Source: Qaidamihabitans albus (GTDB lineage: Bacteria; Actinomycetota; Actinomycetes; Mycobacteriales; Pseudonocardiaceae). From it: a DNA stretch of 41,201 nt. How positions within the stretch are numbered: the stretch's first letter is position 1; each line of letters begins with the position of its first letter. The stretch lies in assembly GCF_016464705.1 (NCBI RefSeq), contig NZ_JAEHOB010000020.1:58932-100132 (forward strand). Reading direction: 5' to 3'. A model generated the notes under the pieces. It saw only the letters and a program-made list of their open reading frames with translations, did no database searches and was not told the DNA's origin. A program made the position numbers and the translations under genes. This document shows, in pieces, positions 7,025 to 15,052 of this stretch.

Positions 7025-10000
7025 GCCGCGATGGCGTTGCCCAGCCAGCGCGAACCGGCGGGCACCGTGTCGCCACGGGTGACGAGCGAGCCGGGGCCGA
7101 CGGTGGTGCGCGCGCCGATGCTCGCACCGGGCAGCACGATGCCGTGCGGCCCCAGGGTGGCGCCCGCGCCGAGTTCCACGGTGTCCATGCTCATCACCCG
7201 ATCATGGAAAAGGTGGGTCTGCACGACGCAACCCCGGTTGATCGTCGCGCCGTCGCCGACCCGGACGAGGTCGGCCTCGGGCAGCCAGTACGTCTCCAGC
7301 CACGCGCCCCGGCCGATCCGGGCGCCCATGCTGCGCAACCACATCGGCAGCAGCGGGGTACCGCTGAGCGAGCCGACCAGCCACGGCACCGCGAGCACCT
7401 CGACGAAGGTGTCCGCCAGCTCACCGCGCCAGACGAACGAACTCCACAACGGACGCTCGGCCGGGCGGAAGCGACCTACCAGCAACCATTTCATGGCCGT
7501 CGCCGTCGCCGCGGCGAGCACGCCCGCCGCGAACAGCACCGTTCCCGCCAGCGCGGCGGCGAGCCAGGGTCCGCCCACGGCGTGCAACGCCAGCAGTGCG
7601 GCGACGACGAGCACCGACAGCGCGACCGCGCACATGACCGGCACGACGCGGCAAAGTTCGACCGCGGCCCTGGCGAGCCTGAGCCGGAGCGGCGGGTCGA
7701 AGGTCCGGCTGGTGTCGGCCGCCTCGACGGTCCGGCGCAGCGGCATCGGCGGCATGCCGATCCACGAGGAGCCCTTCTTCGCCTTCGGCGGGGTGGCGGA
7801 GAGCACGCCGACCAGCCCGCGCTTCGGCACCGAACGACCCGCCGCGGTCATCCCCGAGTTGCCGAGGAACGCCTGCTTGCCGATGCGGGCCGGGGCGACG
7901 TGGAGCCGGCCGTTGCCGAGCTCGTAGGTGGCGACCATCGTGTCGTCGGCGAGGAACGCGCCGCTGTCGACCTTGGTCATCTTCGGCAGCGCGAGCACCG
8001 TGGAGACCTCCACGCCCCTGCCGACGCGCGCGCCGAGCAACCGCAGCCAAACCGGCGTGAACAGGCTGGCATAGAGCGGAAAGAGTGCGATGCGGGCGGC
8101 GTCCATGAGGCGCTCGGTGGCCCACACCTGCCACGCGAGCCTGCTGTGCACCGGGTGGTGGCCCGCACGCATGCCGACGCTCAGCGCGCGGACGCCCGCC
8201 AGCACGAGCAGCGCGTAGCAGGCGAGGTAGACCAGCGTCGCCACCGGCACGGCGAGCAGCGCGCCACCGAGTGCCGCACCGAGCGTGGGCGTGTTCCCCG
8301 CCATGCCGCTGAGCACGGCAACGGCGGGCAGCGCCGCGATCGCGGGCAGCAGTCCGAGCAGCAGCGAGGTGGCACCGTAGGCCAGCGCCCACCGGCGCAC
8401 ACGCCGCGGCCTGCGGAACGGCCGGTCCGGCGCTCCCTTACCCGCCCGGCGCGCCGGTGAACCGGCCCAGCGCTGCCCGGCGGGCACCGCACCGCGCACC
8501 GTCGAACCGGCGGCGATCTCGGCGCCCTTGCCGATCCGTGCGCCCGGGAACAGGGTGCTGCGGGCACCGACGCGGGCACCGGCTCCGATCCGGATCTTGC
8601 CGATGTGCACGAGGTCGCCGTCGACCCAGTAGCCGGACAGGTCCGTCTCGGGTTCCACCGCCGCGCCACGGCCCAGCTTGAGCAACCCGGTCACCGGCGG
8701 TGGCGCGTGCAGGTCGACGTCCTTGCCGATGTCGGCGCCCAGCGCCCTCGCGTAGTGGGTCATCCACGACGCGCCCGCCACTCCGGCGGCACCGCTGCGC
8801 TCGGCGAGCTGCTCCGCGACCCACAGCCGCAGGTGGACGCGACCCCCGCGGGGATGGCTGCCCGGCCGCACGCCGCGCAGCAGCAGCCGCGCACCACCCG
8901 CGGCGATGGCGATCCGGCCAACGGGACTGAACAGCACGAGCCAGGCGGACAGGATCGCCCACCAGGACACGGCAGGCGCCCAGCCGACGCCGAACCCCGC
9001 GAGCACGGTCGAGACGGCGGCGGCGATGGTGCTCCAGCGCAGCCCCGCGAGGCTCAGCAACGGCAGCAGGAGCAGGATCTGCGCGAGCCCGGTCCGGCGG
9101 CGGACCGGGGTGACGTCCCGCCGGCTCGACTCCGCCCCGCCCAGCGCGTCCAGCTCTGCGGCGAGGGCGCCCAGCCTCGGATGCTCGTAGACGTCGGTGA
9201 CCGACACCTGCGGATGCCGGGTCCGGATACGGGTGACGAGCTGGGCGGCGGTGAGGCTGCCGCCGCCGTGGTCGAAGAAGTCGGCCTTGGGGGTACGCAC
9301 CGTGACGCCGAGGATCTCGGTCCACATCCCGGCGAGCCACGCCTCCGTCGGCGAGAGCCCGGCCGCGCCGCGCCGCCCGGCGGAGGACGTGGGCAGCGGC
9401 CACGGCAGCGCGGCGCGGTCGACCTTGCCGGAGGTGCGGGTCGGCAGGTGGGCGACCGCGGCGAGCAGTGGCACGAGCGCGGCGGGCAGCGTTTCCCGCA
9501 GCCGCGCCGTGGCGGCCGCGGGATCGAACGCCGTGCCGGAGGCCGGCAGCACGTAGCCGACGAGGACCTGGTTGCCCGCGCCGCTCTCACGGACGGCGGC
9601 CGCGGCCCCCGCGACCCCGGGAAGTGCCTGCAGGGCCGCGTCGATCTCCCCCAGCTCGATCCGCCTGCCGCCCAGCTTGACCTGTTCGTCGCCGCGACCG
9701 ACGAACAGCAGCCCTTCCGGTTCCGCTCGGACCAGGTCGCCGCTGCGGTAGGCCCGCTGCCAGCCGAGCGCGGCCAGCGGTGCGAACTTCTCCGCGTCCT
9801 TGGCCTCGTCGAGATAGCGCGCGAGACCAACCCCGCCGATGACGAGCTCGCCGGTCTGCCCCATCGCCACCGGCTCGCCGGCCTCGTCGACGACGGCGAG
9901 CTGCCAGCCGAGCAGCGGCAGGCCGATCCGCACGGGACCGTCACCGGTCAGCCGGGCGGCGCAGGCCACGACGGTGGTCTCCGTCGGACCGTAGGTGTTC

Positions 10001-10896
10001 CACACCTCGCGGCCCTCGACGGCCACCCGCTCGGCGAGGTCGGGCGGGCACGCCTCCCCGCCGAAGATCAGCAGCCGGACGTCCTCCAGCGCGTCGGCAG
10101 GCCACAGCGCCGCGAGCGTCGGCACGGTGGAGACCACGGTGATGCGCCGCTCCGCCAGCCACGGCCCCAGGTCCACCCCGGTCCGCACGAGCGAACGGGG
10201 TGCGGGGACAAGGCAGGCGCCGTGCCGCCAGGCGAGCCACATCTCCTCGCACGAGGCGTCGAAGGCAACCGAGAGGCCGGCGAGTACGCGGTCGCCGGGG
10301 CCGAGCGGTTCGTCGGCCAGGAAAAGACCGGCCTCGGCGTCGACGAACGCGGCGGCCGACGCGTGGGTCACCGCGACGCCCTTGGGCCTGCCGGTCGAGC
10401 CGGAGGTGAAGATGATCCACGCATCGTCGCCGGGGGCAGGGCGGCGCCTGCGGCCGCGTGGCGTGCCACGCACGGTCAGCACACCGCCGTCACCGAGCAC
10501 CGCGCAGACCGCGGCCTCCTCGAACACCAGCTCGGCGCGTTCGGCCGGATCGTCGGCGTCCACGGGGACGTAGGCCGCACCGAGGGTCAGCACGGCCAGG
10601 ACGGAGACGTACAGCCCGGCTGTCCCGGAGGACATCCGCACGCCGACCCGGTCGCCCGCGCCGACCCCGGCGGCGACGAGCCGCCGCTGGACCCGCTCGA
10701 TCTCACCGGCCAGCGCGCGGTAGCTCAGGACGACCGCGCCGTCGTCGATCGCGGCGGCGTTCGGATACCGCGCGGCGGTGTCGGCGAGGATGTCCAGCAG
10801 GGTCCGCTCGCTGGGAGCGAGGCCGGACCAGAACAGTGCGCGGTCGATCGCGGGAGTGGGCGCGGGAACGGCCGCCCTGTCGATGGCAAGCGTCAC
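6991..10896 (-). CDS. Pls/PosA-type non-ribosomal peptide synthetase (poly-amino acid synthetase-like)
   Basis: A 1301-residue membrane-bound NRPS-like protein. Residues about 25-500 are an adenylation domain with TSGSTGRPKG (164-173), FDASCEEMW (212-220), TYGPTETT (301-308), YRSGDLV and TSGKVDR (K491). Aligning by eye with the GrsA pocket gives D213, A214, E217, S256, I277, G279, T301, V309, V310, K491: D-A-E-S-I-G-T-V-V-K, close to codes I recall for lysine. Residues about 515-585 are a carrier domain with FFDHGGGSL (S547 takes phosphopantetheine). From about 600 on come hydrophobic segments (near 605-660, 835-905, 1080-1140) alternating with three hexapeptide-repeat (LbH-like) regions near 710-812, 955-1050 and 1190-1285. 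This layout is that of epsilon-poly-lysine synthetase and relatives; there is no condensation or thioesterase domain. The GTG start has GAGGAG upstream. The product is unknown; family members are widespread in actinomycetes. Confidence 0.88.
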   Translation of the reverse strand: MTLAIDRAAVPAPTPAIDRALFWSGLAPSERTLLDILADTAARYPNAAAIDDGAVVLSYRALAGEIERVQRRLVAAGVGAGDRVGVRMSSGTAGLYVSVLAVLTLGAAYVPVDADDPAERAELVFEEAAVCAVLGDGGVLTVRGTPRGRRRRPAPGDDAWIIFTSGSTGRPKGVAVTHASAAAFVDAEAGLFLADEPLGPGDRVLAGLSVAFDASCEEMWLAWRHGACLVPAPRSLVRTGVDLGPWLAERRITVVSTVPTLAALWPADALEDVRLLIFGGEACPPDLAERVAVEGREVWNTYGPTETTVVACAARLTGDGPVRIGLPLLGWQLAVVDEAGEPVAMGQTGELVIGGVGLARYLDEAKDAEKFAPLAALGWQRAYRSGDLVRAEPEGLLFVGRGDEQVKLGGRRIELGEIDAALQALPGVAGAAAAVRESGAGNQVLVGYVLPASGTAFDPAAATARLRETLPAALVPLLAAVAHLPTRTSGKVDRAALPWPLPTSSAGRRGAAGLSPTEAWLAGMWTEILGVTVRTPKADFFDHGGGSLTAAQLVTRIRTRHPQVSVTDVYEHPRLGALAAELDALGGAESSRRDVTPVRRRTGLAQILLLLPLLSLAGLRWSTIAAAVSTVLAGFGVGWAPAVSWWAILSAWLVLFSPVGRIAIAAGGARLLLRGVRPGSHPRGGRVHLRLWVAEQLAERSGAAGVAGASWMTHYARALGADIGKDVDLHAPPPVTGLLKLGRGAAVEPETDLSGYWVDGDLVHIGKIRIGAGARVGARSTLFPGARIGKGAEIAAGSTVRGAVPAGQRWAGSPARRAGKGAPDRPFRRPRRVRRWALAYGATSLLLGLLPAIAALPAVAVLSGMAGNTPTLGAALGGALLAVPVATLVYLACYALLVLAGVRALSVGMRAGHHPVHSRLAWQVWATERLMDAARIALFPLYASLFTPVWLRLLGARVGRGVEVSTVLALPKMTKVDSGAFLADDTMVATYELGNGRLHVAPARIGKQAFLGNSGMTAAGRSVPKRGLVGVLSATPPKAKKGSSWIGMPPMPLRRTVEAADTSRTFDPPLRLRLARAAVELCRVVPVMCAVALSVLVVAALLALHAVGGPWLAAALAGTVLFAAGVLAAATATAMKWLLVGRFRPAERPLWSSFVWRGELADTFVEVLAVPWLVGSLSGTPLLPMWLRSMGARIGRGAWLETYWLPEADLVRVGDGATINRGCVVQTHLFHDRVMSMDTVELGAGATLGPHGIVLPGASIGARTTVGPGSLVTRGDTVPAGSRWLGNAIAAWPADPAGSGR

Positions 10897-10913
10897 GAAG
10901 CTCCTCGTTCAGG

Positions 10914-10961
10914 GCTCGTGAGTGAGAAACCAAGTTCTAACGCTGTTTCTCACTCACGAGC
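10914..10961. repeat. palindromic intergenic element, copy 1 (terminator-like)
   Basis: A perfect 17-bp inverted repeat: arms GCTCGTGAGTGAGAAAC (10914-10930) and GTTTCTCACTCACGAGC (10945-10961) around a 14-base centre containing GTTCTAACG. It lies 2 bp after the der gene and just upstream of the Pls-type synthetase on the same strand, so it probably ends der transcription. It shares arms and centre with elements at 21.7, 31.8 and 35.0 kb. Confidence 0.9.
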
Positions 10962-10962
10962 G

Positions 10963-12396
10963 TCAGCGGGCCTTACGGGGCTTCTTCTCCCGGACGCGGA
11001 CGTTGATGCGCACGGGGCTGCCCTCGAAACCGAAGCGCTCCCGGAACTTCCGCTCGATGAACCGCCGGTACCCGGCCTCCAGGAAACCGGTGGTGAACAG
11101 CACGAGCGTGGGCGGGCGGATGCCGGCCTGTGTCGCGAAAAGCACCTTCGGCTGCTTGCCTCCGCGCACCGGCGGCGGGGTGGCCGCGATCAGGTCGGAG
11201 AGCCAGCCGTTGAGCTGCCCGGTCGACACGCGCTGGTCCCACGAGGCCAGCGCGGTGCGCAGTGCCGGTGCGAGCTTGCGCACCGCACGGCCGGTGAGGG
11301 CGGAGACGTTGACCCGCTCGGCCCACGGCACCCGGACGAGCCCCCGGTCGATCTCCCGGCTCAGCTGGTGCCGCCGCTCCTCGTCGACGAGGTCCCACTT
11401 GTTGAACGCGAGCACGCACGCGCGGCCCGAGTCGACCACCATCGACACCACGCGCAGGTCCTGTTCGGACAGCGGCTGGCTCGCGTCCAGCAGCACGATC
11501 GCGACCTCGGCGGCGTCGATCGCGGTCTTGGTGCGCAGCGAGGCGTAGTACTCGGTGCCGCTGGCCGTCTGCACCCGCTTGCGCAGGCCGGCCGTGTCCA
11601 CGAAGCGCCAGGCCTGGCCGTCGAGCTCGACGAGCGAGTCGACGGGGTCGACGGTGGTACCGGCGACGGCGTCCACCACGGCGCGCTCCTCGCCGGTGAG
11701 CTTGTTCAGCAGGCTCGACTTGCCGACGTTGGGCTTGCCGACCAGCGCGACCCTGCGCGGCCCGGCCACCCGGTCACCGTCGCGCGGTGCCTCGGGAAGC
11801 GCCTCGACGATCGCGTCCAGCAGGTCGCCCGAGCCGCGGCCGTGCAGGCCGCTGACCGGATACGGCTCACCGAGCCCGAGCGACCACAGCGCGGCGGTCT
11901 CGGCGAGCAGCCGCTCGTCGTCGACCTTGTTCGCGGCGACGAGCACCGGCAGCTTCGACCGGCGCAGCACCCTCGCGACGGCCTCCTCGGTCGCCGTGGC
12001 GCCGACCGTGGCGTCCACGACGAGGAGCACGGCGTCCGAGGTGGACATCGCGAGCTCGGCCTGCGCGGCCACCGATGCCTGCAACCCGGTCGCGCCGGGC
12101 TCCCAGCCGCCGGTGTCGACGACGGTGAACCGCCTGCCGTTCCACAGCGCGTCGTAGGCGACCCGGTCACGCGTCACACCCGGCACGTCCTGCACCACGG
12201 CCTCGCGGCGGCCCAGGATGCGGTTGACGAGGGTGGACTTGCCGACGTTCGGCCTGCCCACCACCGCCAGCACCGGCTGCGCGAGCTGGGTTTCCTCATC
12301 GGTGTCCGCACCGGTCAGCTGCGTATCGGTCACGGTGAACTCCGACTCGTCGGACCACGTGCCATCAGCCCCATCAGCCCCATCAGCCTCGGTCAT
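10963..12396 (-). CDS. der: ribosome-assembly GTPase Der (EngA)
   Basis: A 477-residue Der protein with two tandem GTPase domains and a C-terminal KH-like domain; it acts in 50S subunit assembly. The first G domain has GRPNVGKST, the switch region [15 protein letters not shown] and NKVD. The second has [26 protein letters not shown] and NKWD. The KH-like domain ends with [18 protein letters not shown]. The start is the ATG at 12396 inside the 3' end of plsC (14-bp overlap); the ORF extends further but that part is the plsC antisense frame. The first 40 residues are an acidic, low-complexity extension (GADGADG) encoded by a 9-bp tandem repeat. It is the last gene of the cmk-plsC-der unit. Confidence 0.96.
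   Translation of the reverse strand: MTEADGADGADGTWSDESEFTVTDTQLTGADTDEETQLAQPVLAVVGRPNVGKSTLVNRILGRREAVVQDVPGVTRDRVAYDALWNGRRFTVVDTGGWEPGATGLQASVAAQAELAMSTSDAVLLVVDATVGATATEEAVARVLRRSKLPVLVAANKVDDERLLAETAALWSLGLGEPYPVSGLHGRGSGDLLDAIVEALPEAPRDGDRVAGPRRVALVGKPNVGKSSLLNKLTGEERAVVDAVAGTTVDPVDSLVELDGQAWRFVDTAGLRKRVQTASGTEYYASLRTKTAIDAAEVAIVLLDASQPLSEQDLRVVSMVVDSGRACVLAFNKWDLVDEERRHQLSREIDRGLVRVPWAERVNVSALTGRAVRKLAPALRTALASWDQRVSTGQLNGWLSDLIAATPPPVRGGKQPKVLFATQAGIRPPTLVLFTTGFLEAGYRRFIERKFRERFGFEGSPVRINVRVREKKPRKAR
12363..12389. repeat. 9-bp tandem repeat in the der 5' coding end
   Basis: Three copies of CATCAGCCC (last base differs in the third copy), encoding repeated Gly-Ala-Asp on the minus strand near the Der N-terminus. 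The unit is in frame, so copy-number change would only lengthen or shorten the disordered leader. Confidence 0.85.
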
Positions 12397-13069
12397 CGTT
12401 TCTCTTTCCCTTTGCCGGTAAGTCTTGTCGCTGTCGATCGAGCCGGTCGACGAGCGCGGCGAGCGTCGAGCGGAGCCGCTCGGTGCCCTCCTCGAGCCCG
12501 GTCCGGCCTCGGCCGACGTCCAGTGCGAACGGCTCTCCGACGAGCAGGTCCACCACCGGCCGGAACCGGCGGCGGTGCCTGCGGTGGCCGGGCGGGCGCA
12601 GCGTGCCGCGCACGGCGACCGGAAGCACGATCGCGCCGGTGGCCCGCACCAGCCACGCCGCACCCTGCTGCGCCTGCGCGACGTCCCCTGGCCCCCGGGT
12701 GCCCTCGGGGAACACGCCGACCATGCCGCCGTCCCGGAGCACGCGCACCGCGGCCTGCAGCGCCGCCCGGTCCGGCGCGCCGCGGGTCACCCGGATCTGG
12801 CCAATCCGGCGTAACCCCCAGCCGGCCGGACCGGTGAACATTTCGTCCTTCACGAGGAACACCGCGCGGCGCGGAAGCATTCCGAAGATCAGCTGCGGCT
12901 CGATCATCGAGCTGTGGTTGGCCACCAGTACGACCGGCCCGGTGCGGGGCACCCGGCCGAGCCCCTCGGTACGGACCCGGTACGTGGGCCGGTAGAGGTA
13001 GCGGGCGATGCCGCGGCCGATGTCGTGCAGCCACGGCCAGGAGCCCTCGGGCAGCCCGCTCGTGCTCAC
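12383..13069 (-). CDS. 1-acyl-sn-glycerol-3-phosphate acyltransferase family protein
   Basis: A 228-residue PlsC/LPLAT acyltransferase, expected at the membrane face transferring acyl groups to a lysophospholipid or similar acceptor. Motif I is NHSSMIEP, where the usual H-x4-D catalytic pair reads H-x4-E. Motif III is VFPEGTRG (the acceptor-phosphate-binding FPEGTR), and VLPVAVRGT is motif IV-like. [21 protein letters not shown] corresponds to motif II. There is no strong transmembrane helix, so binding is probably peripheral. It overlaps cmk by 4 bp upstream and der by 14 bp downstream, forming one unit. Actinobacteria carry many PlsC paralogues, so the substrate cannot be assigned. Confidence 0.9.
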   Translation of the reverse strand: MSTSGLPEGSWPWLHDIGRGIARYLYRPTYRVRTEGLGRVPRTGPVVLVANHSSMIEPQLIFGMLPRRAVFLVKDEMFTGPAGWGLRRIGQIRVTRGAPDRAALQAAVRVLRDGGMVGVFPEGTRGPGDVAQAQQGAAWLVRATGAIVLPVAVRGTLRPPGHRRHRRRFRPVVDLLVGEPFALDVGRGRTGLEEGTERLRSTLAALVDRLDRQRQDLPAKGKRNDDRG

Positions 13070-13791
13070 GGACCGGCCTCGACCGCCGCGCAGCCGAGCA
13101 GGCCCCGCTGCCCGGCCAGCTCGCTGAGCGCGACGATGACCTGGTCGATCGTCAGCTCGGAGGTGTCGAACAGGACCGCGTCGTCCGCGGCGCGCAGCGG
13201 CGAGGTCGTGCGCGTGGAGTCGAGCTGGTCGCGCCGGTCCACCGAGGCCCTGGCCGCGTCCCGGCTGGACGCCCTGCCCGCGGCCGAATCCTGGGCACTG
13301 CGCCGGGCGGCCCGGACGTCGGCCGAGGCGGTCAGGAAGACCTTCAGCGGAGCATCCGGCGCCACGGTGGTCCCGATGTCCCGGCCCTCGACGACGATCC
13401 CACCGGTGGCGGCGAGCACCTGGCCGATGATCCGGCGCTGGCTCGCGACGAGCAGCTCCCGTACCTCGGGCACCGCCGAGACCGCCGACACCGCCAGGTT
13501 GACCGGCTCGGCGCGGATCTCCTCACCGACATCCTCGCCGGCGAGCAGCGCACGCGGCCGCTCCGGACTCGTCCCGATCCCGATCTCGGCCTGCCGGGCC
13601 AGCGCCGCGACCGCCGTCGCGTCGGCCGGGTCGGCGCCGGCGCGGAGCACCGCGAGGGTGACCACCCGGTACATCGCGCCGGTGTCCAGATATCCGGCGC
13701 CCAGCCTGGTGGCGAGCGTGCGCGCCACGGTGGTCTTCCCGGTTCCCGATGGGCCGTCCAGTGCGACCACGCCGCGTAGGGCTCCCGCCAC
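13066..13791 (-). CDS. cmk: cytidylate kinase
   Basis: A 241-residue (d)CMP kinase, which makes (d)CDP from (d)CMP and ATP in the cytosol. The P-loop is DGPSGTGKTT near residue 13. LDTGAMYR follows, then VVEGRDIGTTVAPDAPLKVFL (CMP-binding core) and a lid region RRSAQDS, with DRRDQLDSTRTTSPL before the C-terminal helix (ELTIDQVI). The start is the GTG at 13791 with GAGGAG about 9 bases upstream. It overlaps plsC by 4 bp. In the mycobacterial order I recall, rluB lies just upstream of cmk; here the Mrp operon and KhtTU genes lie between them, and only 56 bp separate cmk from mnhG, so read-through from the Mrp operon is possible. Confidence 0.95.
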   Translation of the reverse strand: MAGALRGVVALDGPSGTGKTTVARTLATRLGAGYLDTGAMYRVVTLAVLRAGADPADATAVAALARQAEIGIGTSPERPRALLAGEDVGEEIRAEPVNLAVSAVSAVPEVRELLVASQRRIIGQVLAATGGIVVEGRDIGTTVAPDAPLKVFLTASADVRAARRSAQDSAAGRASSRDAARASVDRRDQLDSTRTTSPLRAADDAVLFDTSELTIDQVIVALSELAGQRGLLGCAAVEAGP

Positions 13792-13847
13792 GGACCGTTC
13801 TCCTCGTCACCTCGTCCGACACCTGCGGGAAGCATTCTGCCTGCCGG

Positions 13848-14210
13848 TCACCCAGGTGAATCAGTCGGCCGCCCGCCCTGCTCCCGCAGGCGCTCGGCGA
13901 GGTCGTCGGCCACCAGCACCGAGGACTCGTAGTCGCCGGTCCGGTAGGCGGCCCGGCCGAACATCTGCGCCAGCACCGGAGCGGTGATCACCTGGAACAG
14001 CGCGACCAGCAGCAGACCCGGGATGTACTTGGGCTCCACCCGCACCGCGGCCCCGGCCAGCACCAGCAGCAGCCCCAGTGTCTGCGGCTTCGTCGCCGCC
14101 TGCAACCGGGTGGGCAGGTCCGGGAAACGCACCAGGCCGAGCGCGCCAAGCAGGCAGAACACCGCGCCGGTGAGCAGCAGCAGCGCGCTGGCGGCGTCAC
14201 GGACGATCAT
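13848..14210 (-). CDS. mnhG: Mrp Na+/H+ antiporter subunit G
   Basis: A 120-residue MnhG/MrpG (PhaG) protein, a small subunit of the multisubunit Na+/H+ antiporter. There are three membrane segments at about residues 8-28 (ALLLLTGAVFCLLGALGLVR), 43-60 and 62-82. The family pattern LGLVRFPDLPTRLQAATKPQTLG is followed by LAGAAVRVEP. A polar cytoplasmic tail of about 30 residues (DYESSVLVADDLAERLREQ) ends it. The ATG at 14210 overlaps the mnhF stop by 4 bp. It is the last gene of the operon. Confidence 0.93.
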   Translation of the reverse strand: MIVRDAASALLLLTGAVFCLLGALGLVRFPDLPTRLQAATKPQTLGLLLVLAGAAVRVEPKYIPGLLLVALFQVITAPVLAQMFGRAAYRTGDYESSVLVADDLAERLREQGGRPTDSPG

Positions 14211-14473
14211 CGGTGTCCCTCCCAGCGTTCGACGAGCCGTACGGCGCTGATCGAGCCGATGAAGCTGAGCAGCGCGACGGACAGCAGCAGTGCGAGCATC
14301 AGCCCGCGCATCGTCACGGCCATGCTCACCCCTGCACCCGCGACGATGAGCACGAGCAGCACGTCGAGGGCCAGGATGCGGTCGAGCGTGCGCGGGCCAC
14401 GCACGAGCCGCAGCAGGGTCAGCATCGCGGCCGCCGACAGCAGGCCGAAGGTGACCACGAACACGATCGTCAC
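14207..14473 (-). CDS. mnhF: Mrp Na+/H+ antiporter subunit F
   Basis: An 88-residue MnhF/MrpF subunit with three predicted membrane helices (residues 2-22, 34-54, 58-78). The core family sequence is RLVRGPRTLDRILALDVLLV. Both ends overlap neighbouring subunit genes by 4 bp, which favours stoichiometric translation of the complex. Confidence 0.93.
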   Translation of the reverse strand: MTIVFVVTFGLLSAAAMLTLLRLVRGPRTLDRILALDVLLVLIVAGAGVSMAVTMRGLMLALLLSVALLSFIGSISAVRLVERWEGHR

Positions 14474-15048
14474 GATGCCTCCTCCGGCGGTTTCTCGGGT
14501 GAGACGGCCCCCCGCCGGTACACCCGGCCTGCACGTTCCCGGACGTCCCGCGCCTCATCCGGCGGCCCGAGGGCGCGCACCGCCCGGACCTGCAGATCGA
14601 GTACCTGGTCGTGGGCCCGGTTGACCTGCTCCGGCGTCCGCACACCCAGCGAGTACACGTAGTAGACGCCACCGCGCCGGTCGACCTGCAGCACGAACTT
14701 GTCCGGGGTCAGGGTGACCAGGTTCGCCGCGGTGGCGATGACGTGGTCGGTGTCGGAGAGCACGGGCACCGCGACCACCGCGGCGCGGACATCGCCGCCG
14801 TACTGCAGCACCTCGCGGGAGTTCCGCACCGCGGACGTCACCAGGTCGACCAGGACGAACCCGACAAGCCGGAGCAGCCGGACCGGCCGCAGGGTCGGCA
14901 ACCGGCGGGTGGGCAGCGGGAACAGCAGCAGCACACCGAGCGCGACCAGCGGGGCGGACACCAGCACGACGGGCTTCGGGCTGGCCCACAGCATGAGCCA
15001 CACCAGTACGAGCCAGCCGAACAGCGGCAGCGAGAACCGGGAACTCAT
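14470..15048 (-). CDS. mnhE: Mrp Na+/H+ antiporter subunit E
   Basis: A 192-residue MnhE/MrpE subunit. Two N-terminal membrane hairpins (about residues 8-45) are followed by a third segment, LRLVGFVLVDLVTSAVRNSREVL. The soluble region has AANLVTLTPDKFVLQVDRR, matching the family's conserved N-x-I/V-T-L-T-P-G/D-T block, and YVYSLGVRTPEQ. The cytosolic tail is charged. The ATG start is 4 nt beyond the mnhD stop, so it is translated directly after mnhD. Confidence 0.92.
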   Translation of the reverse strand: MSSRFSLPLFGWLVLVWLMLWASPKPVVLVSAPLVALGVLLLFPLPTRRLPTLRPVRLLRLVGFVLVDLVTSAVRNSREVLQYGGDVRAAVVAVPVLSDTDHVIATAANLVTLTPDKFVLQVDRRGGVYYVYSLGVRTPEQVNRAHDQVLDLQVRAVRALGPPDEARDVRERAGRVYRRGAVSPEKPPEEAS

Positions 15049-15052
15049 CGCA

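Noticed and set aside
8605-12837. 1410-codon plus-strand ORF across the synthetase and der genes
   Set aside because: An antisense shadow in GC-rich DNA. It has no recognisable domain, is extremely rich in Arg/Gly/Pro/His and crosses several real genes.
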